Part shown: positions 8,267 through 16,251 of the stretch, one piece after another
Numbering within the stretch: the stretch's first letter is position 1
How the letters are laid out: every line of letters starts with the position of its first letter
Source: DATGZX01 sp035296965
GTDB taxonomy: Bacteria; Planctomycetota; Planctomycetia; Gemmatales; Gemmataceae
Reading direction: 5' to 3'
DNA: 31,804 bases
Assembly: GCA_035296965.1 (NCBI GenBank)
Contig: DATGZX010000227.1
Span: 1 to 31,804 of the forward strand
Translations under genes and position numbers: made by a program
The notes under the pieces: generated by a model
Seen by the model: only the letters and a program-made list of their open reading frames with translations
Told to the model about the DNA's origin: nothing
The model's database searches: none

Positions 8267-8401
8267 TATACAGCGTGCGGTCAATACTGCTACCAATAGG
8301 CCGTAGCCGCATTCGCCAGAATGCGGGGGAAGCTGAGATAGCCCGCATTCTGGCGAATGCGGCTACAGGGCGATGTCTCATTCTTGACCGCGCTCAGTAT
8401 A
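8267..8401 (+). mobile_element. MITE copy B, overlapping the 3' end of the S9 peptidase gene
   Basis: The ends are TATACAGCGTGCGGTCAATAC and (reverse strand) TATACTGAGCGCGGTCAAG. The core is the same palindrome arm pair as copies A and C with a 13-base loop (GGAAGCTGAGATA). The right terminal repeat runs into the peptidase gene and supplies its last codons and TGA. Confidence 0.87.
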
Positions 8402-10519
8402 AATCTTCAGTCCCAGCTGCCAGAAGATAAAGCTCCACTCATCGGTCAGCTCGTCGAGTAACTTGGCGCGTGGTTTGCCCGCGCCGTGGCCTGCCTTGGT
8501 TTCGATCCGAAGTAGAATCGGTTGATCGGAAGCGGTGGCGGCTTGCAAGCGGGCGGCCATTTTGCGAGCGTGCAGGGCATCCACGCGCGTGTCCGATTCC
8601 GCGGCGGTCAGCAGCACGGCCGGATAGGCGGTGCCACTGTGGACATGGTGGTACGGCGAATAGGCGTACAGCCAAGTGAACTGTTCCGGATCATCTGCCG
8701 AGCCATATTCAGGAATCCACAGGCGGGCAATCAGGAACTTATGGTAGCGAATCATGTCCAGGAGCGGAACCTGGCAGACGACGGCCCGGAAAAGATCGGG
8801 CCGCTGCGTCAAGGCGGCGCCCATGAGCAGGCCCCCGTTCGATCCTCCTTGAATGGCGAGGCGATCGCAGCTGGTGTACTTTTCCTTGATGAGCCATAGG
8901 GCGGCAGAGACGAAATCGTCGAAGACATTTTGTTTCTTGTCGAGCATGCCGGCGCGATGCCAGCCCTCGCCGAACTCGCCGCCGCCACGAAGATTGGGAA
9001 TCGCTATCAATCCTCCCGCTTCGAGGAAGAGAAACCTGCTTGGGCTGAACTGCGGCGTAATGTTGACGTTGAAACCGCCATAGGCCGACAGCAGCGTGGG
9101 GTTGCGGCTGTTTCTTTCCAGGCCCTTCTTGTGAGCCAGGAACATGGTTATCGACGTGCCGTCCTTGGAAGGATAGCGCACCTGCTCGACCTCGTAGCGC
9201 GACCAGTCCAAATCGGCCGGGACCTTTTCCCACAGGTCCGTCTTGCGGTCTCGCAAGTCCACGTGATAGACACCCGTCGGCATCGTGAACGAATCAAACC
9301 CGAAGAACAGCTCGTTACCGTCCCATTCGCCGCGTAGGCCGCCCACCGTACCGAGAGTCGGCAGCTTTACTTCTTCGATCAGCTTGCCGGCATCGTCGCA
9401 GAGCCGCAGACGTGAGGAAGCCTGGTGCATGTACAAGGCCGCCAGCGTCTTCCCAATGACGGCGACGCCCTCGAGCACGTCCTCGCTTTCCGGCAGCAGC
9501 TCCGTCCATTCCTTCCTCTCCGGCGCCAGAGGATCGACCTGGAATAGCCGATAACGAGGTGCTTGTTCGTTGGTGTGCACGTAGAATCGATCATTGCGCA
9601 CGACCACGGTAAAGAGAGCCGGAACTTTCTCGACAAGGGGAACAAACGGTGCGCCCGCCTTCTGGAGATCCTTGAAATACACCTCGGACATCGACCAGCC
9701 CATCTCCACCGTCACGACCAGCCAACGGCCGTCTGGTGAAAGAGCAACGTCGGGCCAATCCTCCGGCTGCCTTTCGGCTCCGAAGGTGTCCTTGTCATGC
9801 GCGGGATCCGCACCGAGAACATGCAGGAACACATGGCGATGGTACTTCTCTTCCTGCTTGGGAACTGTGCCGGCCGCGGGATAGCGCGTGTAATAAAACG
9901 CCTTGGAGTCAGGGAGCCAGGCCACCGAACAAGCCTGGGTTCGCTCGATGATGTCCGACAAGTTCTTCCCGGTTTCCACGTCTAGAACGTGCAGGACCGA
10001 TTGCTCGCTGCCGTTGGCGGAGAGACCATACGCGACATAGCGCCCGTCCCGGCTGGGAAACCACCAATCCAGAGCCACGGTGCCGTCGGCGGCGAGAGCA
10101 TTTGGATCGATGAGAACGCGCTGTTTGCCCTGCAAGCCTTCGCGGACATAGAGGATCGCCTGATTTTCTTTGCCCGTGCGCTTGGTGTAGAAGTAATGTC
10201 CCTTGGCCGGCTGAGGCGTGCCTAGCGAGCCGATGCTCAGAAGATCGTTTAGCCGGCGGCGGATAGCCTCTCGGCCGGAAAGGTGGTCGAGGACGGAGTG
10301 GGTTAGATCGTTCTGTTTATCGACCCAGGCTTTGACCTCGGAACTCTGACCGTCCTCGAGCCAGCGATAGGGATCGGCGACGTCGGTGCCAAAAAGGCGT
10401 TCCGAGGTCTTCTCCTTCCGGGTAGGAGGGTAGCCAGGCCTATCCCAGGCGGCCGCCAACATGGGCGCCAGAGATATGCCGACAAGAACCAGCGTTGTTA
10501 TTATCGAACGAGCCGTCAT
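8378..10519 (-). CDS. Exported prolyl oligopeptidase (S9A family)
   Basis: This 713-residue serine peptidase cleaves short peptides after proline. From ATG 10519 it starts with a signal peptide (MTARSIITTLVLVGISLA). An N-terminal beta-propeller (YPPTRKEKTSERLFG and DPYRWLED at its start) precedes an alpha/beta-hydrolase domain. The triad is visible: Ser560 in GGSNGG, Asp in ESDTRVD with the substrate-binding Arg two residues on, and His in KAGHGAG. GAGG eight bases before ATG 10519 decides the start; an in-frame extension to 10651 has no signal sequence. The last seven residues (YTERGQE) and the stop codon come from the end of MITE copy B, so the native C-terminus has been replaced or trimmed by a few residues. 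The length is normal for the family. Confidence 0.93.
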   Translation of the reverse strand: MTARSIITTLVLVGISLAPMLAAAWDRPGYPPTRKEKTSERLFGTDVADPYRWLEDGQSSEVKAWVDKQNDLTHSVLDHLSGREAIRRRLNDLLSIGSLGTPQPAKGHYFYTKRTGKENQAILYVREGLQGKQRVLIDPNALAADGTVALDWWFPSRDGRYVAYGLSANGSEQSVLHVLDVETGKNLSDIIERTQACSVAWLPDSKAFYYTRYPAAGTVPKQEEKYHRHVFLHVLGADPAHDKDTFGAERQPEDWPDVALSPDGRWLVVTVEMGWSMSEVYFKDLQKAGAPFVPLVEKVPALFTVVVRNDRFYVHTNEQAPRYRLFQVDPLAPERKEWTELLPESEDVLEGVAVIGKTLAALYMHQASSRLRLCDDAGKLIEEVKLPTLGTVGGLRGEWDGNELFFGFDSFTMPTGVYHVDLRDRKTDLWEKVPADLDWSRYEVEQVRYPSKDGTSITMFLAHKKGLERNSRNPTLLSAYGGFNVNITPQFSPSRFLFLEAGGLIAIPNLRGGGEFGEGWHRAGMLDKKQNVFDDFVSAALWLIKEKYTSCDRLAIQGGSNGGLLMGAALTQRPDLFRAVVCQVPLLDMIRYHKFLIARLWIPEYGSADDPEQFTWLYAYSPYHHVHSGTAYPAVLLTAAESDTRVDALHARKMAARLQAATASDQPILLRIETKAGHGAGKPRAKLLDELTDEWSFIFWQLGLKIYTERGQE

Positions 10520-10658
10520 TGCGCTAACCTCGCACTGCATGGAAGCTGCCTCAAAGCCCTTGGTCCTGGAAGGGAGCGGGCAGACTAAGCCCCTCGCCAC
10601 CACAGTCCGGGGGTTCTTGCACAAAAAGCCCGATTTCCCGTTCCCAATCAAAAGGTGT

Positions 10659-10901
10659 TCAGGTCTGGCGATTCAAAGCAACAGGTTCCAGGTCTTCGTC
10701 AGGGCTGTCTAAGTGATACAGAGTGCGTTCCTTATCTTGGATCTCTACTCCTAAGCCTCCACCCAGATACGACCAATTTTTCTTGGGGTAGCGAGCGGAG
10801 TAAGCATCATCATCGATGACAAAAACGATGACCCCAGGTTTGCTCGCATACAGCACGCTATCTCCCACACGAATCGTTTTGTCTGTACCGTTGTAGTTCA
10901 T
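10659..10901 (-). CDS. Small conserved hypothetical protein (80 aa)
   Basis: This 80-residue acidic soluble protein reads like a real single beta-rich domain: TIRVGDSVLYASKPGVIVFV, then SARYPKKNWSYLGGGLGVEI and LYHLDSPDEDLEPV. From memory it resembles a widespread small family of uncharacterised proteins with a VGD start, a YP-W-YL centre and an acidic ED-L-L end. I have no function for it. It lies 140 bases upstream of the S9 peptidase start on the same strand and could share its transcript. It has no signal peptide or membrane segment, and no clear ribosome binding site before ATG 10901. Confidence 0.75.
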   Translation of the reverse strand: MNYNGTDKTIRVGDSVLYASKPGVIVFVIDDDAYSARYPKKNWSYLGGGLGVEIQDKERTLYHLDSPDEDLEPVALNRQT

Positions 10902-11006
10902 CCAGTTGTGGGCACCCCTCGCCCTTCGTCCCTCACCCCTCGCCCCTTATAATTGCCGCTACGTCTGCGAAGCGATTCAGAATATCACAAAAAAGGAAGC
11001 GCTCCC

Positions 11007-12197
11007 ATGTTCGACCAAGCTGCCGTGCAATCCGCCATCCGCCAGTTCGGCTTCGACGGCTGGCTGCTCTATGATTTCCGTGGGCTCAATGTCCTTGCCC
11101 GCCGTGTGGTCGGCCTTGGCGAGGAGGCCATGCTGTCGCGCCGCTGGTTCTACTTCGTGCCGGCGGCCGGCACGCCACGCAAGCTGGTTCATCGGATCGA
11201 GCAGCAGGCGCTGGCAGGCCTGCCGGGAACGCAGCAGGTTTACCTGCGCTGGCAAGAGCTGGAAGCGGGCGTCGCGGACCTCGTGCGCGGCTCGCGCAAG
11301 ATCGCCATGGAGTATGTGCCGCGCAATGCCAACCCGTATGTCTCGCGCGTTGACGCGGGCACTGTCGAGCTGGTTCGATCCTGCGGCGTGGACGTTGTTT
11401 CGTCCGGTGATTTGGTGCAGCTTTTCGAGGCATGCTGGGACGACGAGCAATGGGCCATGCATCTGGAGGCGGCAAAACACACACGCTCCGCCTACGATGT
11501 CGCATTTGCCTACATTGCCGAGCGTGTGCGCCGCGACGGTTCCGTGCACGAAACCGAGGTGCAGCAGCGCATCATGGACCACTTCGCCGAGCACCATTTG
11601 GTGACCGACCATCCGCCCATTTGTGCCGTGGGAGCCCATAGCGGCGATCCCCATTACAGTCCTGGCCCTGGGCCGGCCGGATCCATCCGCGCGGGAGATT
11701 TCGTCTTGATCGATCTGTGGGCCAAGCTCAATCGTCCTCGGTCTGTCTACAGTGATCTGACCTGGACCGGTTTTGTCGGCGACGCGGTGCCGGCGCAGTT
11801 CGAAAAGATTTTCCAGATTGTGGCCAAGGCCCGTGATGCAGCGATCGCCAGGGTGCGCGATGCCTTCAGCAGCCACACGCCGCTGCAGGGCTGGGAGGTG
11901 GATCAAGCCGCCCGGAACGTCATCGACAAGGCCGGCTACGGGGAATTCTTCTGCCACCGGACAGGACATTCGATCGGTCAGGAGACGCACGGCAACGGGG
12001 CCAACATGGACAACCTGGAGACACGCGAAGAACGCCGCGTTCTACCGCGCACGTGCTTTTCCGTCGAACCGGGAATCTATCTCCCGGAGTTCGGAGTGCG
12101 CAGCGAAGTCAACGTCTTCGTGGATCGCGACCAGAAGGTCCACGTCACCGGCGGCGCCTCTCAAGAAAAGATCGTGCCCATTTTAATGAATCGATGA
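11007..12197 (+). CDS. M24 family metallopeptidase (Xaa-Pro peptidase/creatinase-like)
   Basis: This 396-residue protein has a creatinase-type N-terminal domain (FDGWLLYDFRGLNVLARR) and a pita-bread M24 catalytic domain. All five metal ligands of the family are present: Asp236 (LIDLWAK), Asp250 (YSDLTW), His321 (RTGHSIG), Glu354 (VEPGIYLPEFG) and Glu367 (RSEVNV). It should release an N-terminal residue before proline, or act as a related peptidase. ATG 11007 is preceded by AAGGAAG; an in-frame TTG at 10953 was rejected for lack of a binding site. It is a cytoplasmic protein with no signal. The gene is divergent from the small protein at 10901, and 60 bases downstream lies MITE copy C. Confidence 0.93.
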   Translation: MFDQAAVQSAIRQFGFDGWLLYDFRGLNVLARRVVGLGEEAMLSRRWFYFVPAAGTPRKLVHRIEQQALAGLPGTQQVYLRWQELEAGVADLVRGSRKIAMEYVPRNANPYVSRVDAGTVELVRSCGVDVVSSGDLVQLFEACWDDEQWAMHLEAAKHTRSAYDVAFAYIAERVRRDGSVHETEVQQRIMDHFAEHHLVTDHPPICAVGAHSGDPHYSPGPGPAGSIRAGDFVLIDLWAKLNRPRSVYSDLTWTGFVGDAVPAQFEKIFQIVAKARDAAIARVRDAFSSHTPLQGWEVDQAARNVIDKAGYGEFFCHRTGHSIGQETHGNGANMDNLETREERRVLPRTCFSVEPGIYLPEFGVRSEVNVFVDRDQKVHVTGGASQEKIVPILMNR

Positions 12198-12257
12198 ACG
12201 CCAACACCTCTCCAATTTCAGCCGATCGATCGGCAGAAAGAGCTGAAAAAAAGCGAC

Positions 12258-12396
12258 TATACTGCGTGAGGTCAATACTGATACCAATAGGCCGTAGCCG
12301 CATTCGCCAGAATGCGGGGGAAACTGTGTGAGATAGCCCGCATTCTGGCGAATGCGGCTACGGGGCGCTGTCTCATTCTTGACCGGGCTCAGTATA
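12258..12396 (+). mobile_element. MITE copy C (139 bp)
   Basis: The ends are TATACTGCGTGAGGTCAATAC and (reverse strand) TATACTGAGCCCGGTCAAG, matching over TATACTG and GGTCAA. The core palindrome is identical to copies A and B with a 17-base loop (GGAAACTGTGTGAGATA). It lies just after the M24 gene and could act as its terminator. Confidence 0.87.
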
Positions 12397-12421
12397 GAAG
12401 CCATTAAATCACGCAGAGCTT

Positions 12422-12474
12422 TCGTTAACCTTTGTTTACGATTTGTTAGCCGGTTCGTTAACAGAAGTTTACGA
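12422..12474. promoter_or_regulatory. Two tandem copies of an operator-like dyad
   Basis: TCGTTAAC-N4-GTTTACGA occurs at 12422-12441 and again, with identical half-sites, at 12455-12474. Each copy is a near-perfect inverted repeat and the two are 33 bases apart, about three helical turns on the same DNA face. No gene clearly starts nearby: the M24 gene ends upstream and the sigma-54 regulator ends at 12680 on the other strand. A regulator binding site, an iteron pair or the relic of an 11-residue coding repeat are all possible. The rest of 12397-12679 shows only a weak hairpin (12638-12669) and a repeated TGAGACGCGCG. Confidence 0.4.
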
Positions 12475-12679
12475 AATTCAGACCCTGAGAAAGTGGATTT
12501 GGATTTTCGAAAAAAGAAATTTGCGAGGTGGCGAGCGGTCCGTCTGCAGCGACAAAACGAGGATCGTGAGAAGGAGATGTACGGCCCCTCTGCCATGGCG
12601 GCCGGGCCCCTGAGACGCGCGTACTCCTAGCCACCGTATGACGGCTTTGAGACGCGCGCGAACCGTCATCTGATCTTTG

Positions 12680-14101
12680 TTACTGCGCCTGTGCAGGTTG
12701 GAGGGGCACGTCCATTAGCCCGTACTTTTTCATCTTCTTGTACAGGGTGACCCGGCTGATACCTAACGAATTCGCGGCCCGGGCTCTACTATAACCGCAA
12801 TTCACCAATGCCCGTTGAATGATGGTGCGCTCCGCGATTTCCCGATTATGAAGGAGGGAATCGCCGGTGGATTGGCCGTTGACCTGGTTCGTCGAGGCGT
12901 ACTCTTGCACGGGTTGAGGCAGATGCTGCACCTGCAGTTCCGAACCGGAACTCACCAGGACGCCCTGCTGCACGACGTTTTCCAGCTGACGGATATTGCC
13001 CGGCCAAGGAAACGCTTCCAGGGCAGCCATGGCATCCGGGCTGATGTAGAAGAGTTCTTTGTGGAATTTGTTGTTGAAACGCGCTGCCATGCCGCGCACG
13101 AGAGACGCGATATCTTGCACGCGTTCCCGAAGCGGCGGCAGATGAAACGACATGACGTTCAAGCGATAGTACAAATCCCGCCGAAACTTGCCGCGTTCCA
13201 CCGCTTCATCCAGGTTCCAGTTGCTGGCAACGATGATGCGCGCGGTGCAAACCTGGGTCTCATTGCTCCCGACGGGCTCGTACTCGCCCGTCTCGATCAC
13301 GCGGAGCAGGTTCGCCTGCTGCTCCATCCCCAGCGCATCGATTTCATCGAGAAGGAGCGTGCCGTCGCCTGCCGCGGCAAACTTACCCACCTTGGGACGG
13401 TCGGCCCCTGTGAAAGCACCCTTCGTGTGTCCAAAGAACTCGCTTTCGACAAGATTGGCCGCCAGGGCGCCGCAAGGCACGACCAAAAAGCGGTGATCCT
13501 TGCGCGGCGAACACTCATGAATGAGGCGAGCGAGGTAAGTTTTGCCGGTTCCCGTCTCGCCAGTCAACAGGACGGTGACATCGTGTGAACCGGCCAGAGC
13601 GATGCGCTCGACCATCGGCAGCAGCGACGGCGTCCAGCAGAGGAGTCGTCGCCCGATAATCTCTTCCAATGACTCTTCGATGGACTCAGCAAAATTCCGG
13701 CCCCGGCCGAGCCTCTCTTTGGCCAGGCCCGCTAGCAGAGAGCCGTCTTCGGGCCACTGTGAAACCTGGGCGACCGAACCGCTCAGTGCGGACAACTCCT
13801 TGGAATGTGCAGCGCCATCCGCTGCCACAACAAGAATCACCGGCGGCCATTTCTGGAGGGAGATTTCCCGCACCAAACGCACAACGGTCTTGATGTCCGT
13901 GGGCGAGCCCGCGACCAGGACCAGCACGCCATCCGTATCGGGTCCCAAGATTTCCCGGATGGCTGCGAATTTACAACCATAGGGAGTGAGTCCCAGAGAT
14001 TTCTTAAGATACGTCCCAATGGCATTGGCAAGGCGCGGGTCATCAGCTACCAACGCCAAACGATTGCCTGACATCACCATACCCCCCTCATCGAGGCCCA
14101 T
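12680..14101 (-). CDS. Sigma-54-dependent transcriptional activator with degenerate receiver
   Basis: This 473-residue enhancer-binding protein has three parts. Residues 13-130 form a receiver-like domain in which the usual phospho-acceptor Asp after beta-3 is absent (DGVLVLVAGSP instead of DxxLLDxxMP). Residues 150-385 form the AAA+ domain, with Walker A GETGTGKT (181-188), the sigma-54 contact loop GAFTGA (228-233) and Walker B LLLDEID (249-255). A C-terminal Fis-type helix-turn-helix follows (YSRARAANSLGISRVTLYKK). It should remodel sigma-54 RNA polymerase at -24/-12 promoters. Activation by classical phosphorylation is unlikely given the missing Asp. The start at 14101 is backed by an unusually long Shine-Dalgarno. 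Targets are not evident in the window. Confidence 0.93.
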   Translation of the reverse strand: MGLDEGGMVMSGNRLALVADDPRLANAIGTYLKKSLGLTPYGCKFAAIREILGPDTDGVLVLVAGSPTDIKTVVRLVREISLQKWPPVILVVAADGAAHSKELSALSGSVAQVSQWPEDGSLLAGLAKERLGRGRNFAESIEESLEEIIGRRLLCWTPSLLPMVERIALAGSHDVTVLLTGETGTGKTYLARLIHECSPRKDHRFLVVPCGALAANLVESEFFGHTKGAFTGADRPKVGKFAAAGDGTLLLDEIDALGMEQQANLLRVIETGEYEPVGSNETQVCTARIIVASNWNLDEAVERGKFRRDLYYRLNVMSFHLPPLRERVQDIASLVRGMAARFNNKFHKELFYISPDAMAALEAFPWPGNIRQLENVVQQGVLVSSGSELQVQHLPQPVQEYASTNQVNGQSTGDSLLHNREIAERTIIQRALVNCGYSRARAANSLGISRVTLYKKMKKYGLMDVPLQPAQAQ

Positions 14102-14106
14102 CAGGA

Positions 14107-14118
14107 TGGATCACCTCC
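14107..14118 (-). promoter_or_regulatory. Extended 12-nt Shine-Dalgarno of the sigma-54 regulator
   Basis: The minus strand reads GGAGGTGATCCA, an exact 12-base complement to the canonical 3' end of bacterial 16S rRNA, ending five bases before ATG 14101. It fixes the start and predicts strong ribosome binding. Confidence 0.7.
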
Positions 14119-14795
14119 AAGCCGTCAATATCTGGCAGATCTCAATCCCGCTGATCCCTAGTTCCTGAATCCTGACCTCATGCCTCTGGTTCCACACTGG
14201 GCGCCTTGCAACCAAGTCACCGGAGACCATCCACCGCATTCGGATCGGATGCCGAGCATTCTTGCTCAGAAGCCGCTCCGGCCGATGCATGGTCTGCGCC
14301 CGACCACAGCTGCCCATCTATTGTAAAGAAGATAGCCTTCTAGCGGACAGCACGGTCCGGGAATACGATTCCATTCGGCAGGCCGAGTCCGTTCGGAATG
14401 GGGAATACGACGCACCAGAGAAACTCTCAAGAATGCACGAAGGTCTTTCGGCACCGATAACGCAACAGCACTGGTGCGTGGGGTGATCCCCGATTGCAGT
14501 GCCTTCCAATCCCAGGGGAGTGTTCGGGAAAGTTTGGGAAGAAGGCAGGCGAAGGCAGACGTGGCCTCGCGCCAAGGTTCCCCGACTCGGTGGGGGAATT
14601 TGGGCAGGCCGCAAGGCCGCCCAGCGACAGAAGGTAGGCAGACGGGGCCCACCCGCGTGTAAGGAACTGACTTTAGGCGATAACTAGAGCATTGTCAAGG
14701 AAATAAGGGCAGGGTCTCCGTATTTCTTCGCAATTATTCAATTCCCTGCCTACGGGCGCGCAGCTGAGCAATTCGTCGTCTCAAATCGGCGTTTG
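14119..14795. other. Intergenic region without a recognisable gene
   Basis: This 677-base gap lies between the sigma-54 regulator and the ANTAR gene stop; both flanking genes are on the minus strand. Short open frames exist on both strands, but none shows a ribosome binding site together with domain-like sequence. I found no tRNA and no convincing sigma-54 or sigma-70 promoter by eye. It presumably holds the promoter of the regulator at 14101. Confidence 0.4.
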
Positions 14796-15470
14796 TCATC
14801 CTTGTTCTTGTGATTTTTGGTGCTCCACCTCAGCTGCCGTGGGCGTGTTTAGATGGCCGCTGAATCCGTTGTTCTCCTGTGCAAAAAGCACCTGCGTATC
14901 CAGCAGCGATTGCGCGATGTCTCGGATTTGTCGGCGTTGCCTCCGGGAGAGTACGCGCAAGCGTTGATACGCCTCCTCCTCGGAAATCTTCAGCCGCTGC
15001 ACGAGGATGCCCTTTGCACGTTCGATAATGATCCGGTCGTCCAGCCGCTGCTGGAGATGGGCGACCTGTTCCTTCCAACGCGTACCGCGTTCCTTGGCAG
15101 CGAGCGCGGAGACCAGAGCCAGCCAAAGCGCATCTGGACTGGGGGAGACGGGAACGAAACCAATCGGATGCTGTTCGGCCAGCGCACGAAACTGCTCCAC
15201 GCGGTCGATTCCTGCGATGATAACCATTCCCACGCCAAGGCTTAGAACATCTTGAGTGTGAGTACCTTCAGGCCAGGCACGTTCATTGACAACGACCAGG
15301 TCGAGAAGGTCGGGGACGAGCTTACGCATGGCTTCGGCGAAATCGGGTTGGAACGAGGAGGAGCCCAGCAAGCGCAACCGTCCACCAGAGCGCTCCTCCA
15401 ACTGCTTGAGGATCGCTTCCAAGGGCCCCGTGCCCGCCGCGCTCTTTTCGTCAACCAGCCAAACCCGCAT
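14796..15470 (-). CDS. ANTAR-domain RNA-binding regulator with degenerate receiver
   Basis: This 224-residue protein has a receiver-like N-terminal domain (RVWLVDEKS) in which the aspartate position reads asparagine (DLVVVNERAWP, Asn62), and a C-terminal ANTAR domain at about 140-192 (LDDRIIIERAKGILVQRL, EEAYQRLR). ANTAR proteins bind paired hexanucleotide-loop hairpins in nascent mRNA and prevent termination, usually in response to a kinase. Here the missing Asp argues for regulation by partner binding instead. ATG 15470 with AAGGA six bases upstream is preferred over the TTG at 15476. It is divergent from the histidine kinase at 16252, about 780 bases away. Confidence 0.9.
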   Translation of the reverse strand: MRVWLVDEKSAAGTGPLEAILKQLEERSGGRLRLLGSSSFQPDFAEAMRKLVPDLLDLVVVNERAWPEGTHTQDVLSLGVGMVIIAGIDRVEQFRALAEQHPIGFVPVSPSPDALWLALVSALAAKERGTRWKEQVAHLQQRLDDRIIIERAKGILVQRLKISEEEAYQRLRVLSRRQRRQIRDIAQSLLDTQVLFAQENNGFSGHLNTPTAAEVEHQKSQEQG

Positions 15471-15511
15471 CGCCAATCCTTATTTCATTGCTAGTTCGAT
15501 GAACGCTGCAT

Positions 15512-15632
15512 CTCAGGGAGCCTGCTGAAAAAGGGGTCTGACCCCCTACGAGGCATCACTGATTTCCCACTTTCTTGGGGATCTATCGCCCTTCGTTGAA
15601 GGGGTCAGACCCCTTTTTCAGCGGGCTCTGAG
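15512..15632. repeat. 121-bp inverted-repeat element with GGGGTCAGACCCC arms (REP/MITE-like)
   Basis: The terminal arms of about 33 bases are 15512-15545 (GCTGAAAAAGGGGTCTGACC in its middle) and 15601-15632 (GGTCAGACCCCTTTTTCAGC), nearly perfect inverted copies. Each arm also contains the small palindrome GGGGTC-(TG/AG)-ACCCC. The 55-base centre has no gene. Similar GGGGTCAGACCCC repeats in other bacteria are associated with REP-associated tyrosine transposases; none is encoded in this window. Confidence 0.75.
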
Positions 15633-16251
15633 GGAGATAGCATCTTCGCGAATCACGGACTGAAGGACCTGTGGTCCAAGCCCCCCCATGCTGCCATGAA
15701 TGCGACCTGTGTATGAAAGCTCCAGGCGACAATGCCGTCCCGCCGCTATTACTTTACGCGTCCAGGGTGCCGGCCGGCTACCTGCGTGTGTCCGGCTACG
15801 CCTCCGGTTCCCCAAACAACTATGGCATACCATTTGCACGAATGCGGAGCCAATATCGAACACGTTACCGCAGTGCTAGGGCTTTGGGCTCCGTTGCCCG
15901 GTCGAAAGAACACCGAAGTGACACGATCTTCCTAGCCGATTGCGAAGGGGCCTTGTACCCTTCGTGCACGACCCAAAGTGCCTGATCCGTCCGGTCCTGC
16001 CTGGAGTCTTGAGGGTCCGGCTGGTTGGCCCTCCGTGCGAAACCTCTGGAACCCGTTAACGAACTACAAATGTCAACCATAGGCCACAATTATACGTTGT
16101 CCAGAGAAAAGGAGGCCGCTGAGGCAGTTACCGCCCCAGGCCAGGAGCGGCCGGGAATGGTTTTGGCGCGCCGTCCTCGCGGCGTGTCGGGTCACTTCGT
16201 GCGAATAGCGCTCCAGGTCCACAGGAACGAGCAATCAAGATCGGACCACCC
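15633..16251. other. Upstream region of the histidine kinase, no gene seen
   Basis: This gap of about 620 bases holds several short open frames on both strands without convincing ribosome binding sites or protein-like composition. An AT-richer stretch around 16060-16100 is the most promoter-like part, but I could not define -35/-10 or -24/-12 boxes. Confidence 0.35.

Noticed and set aside
10520..10651. Longer start for the prolyl oligopeptidase
   Set aside because: The extension would bury the signal peptide; GAGG before ATG 10519 and the signal sequence fix the shorter start.
10977..11990. Long minus-strand open frame opposite the M24 peptidase
   Set aside because: It is antisense to a gene with all catalytic residues intact; such frames are common in high-GC DNA.
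12352..12630. Plus-strand frame of 92 codons starting inside MITE copy C
   Set aside because: It begins within the mobile element and has no ribosome binding site or domain-like sequence; the 11-residue repeat it shows is better explained by the operator-like DNA repeat, although this is not certain.
15671..15985. Open frames between the ANTAR and kinase genes
   Set aside because: Overlapping frames on both strands with poor composition and no usable start signals.
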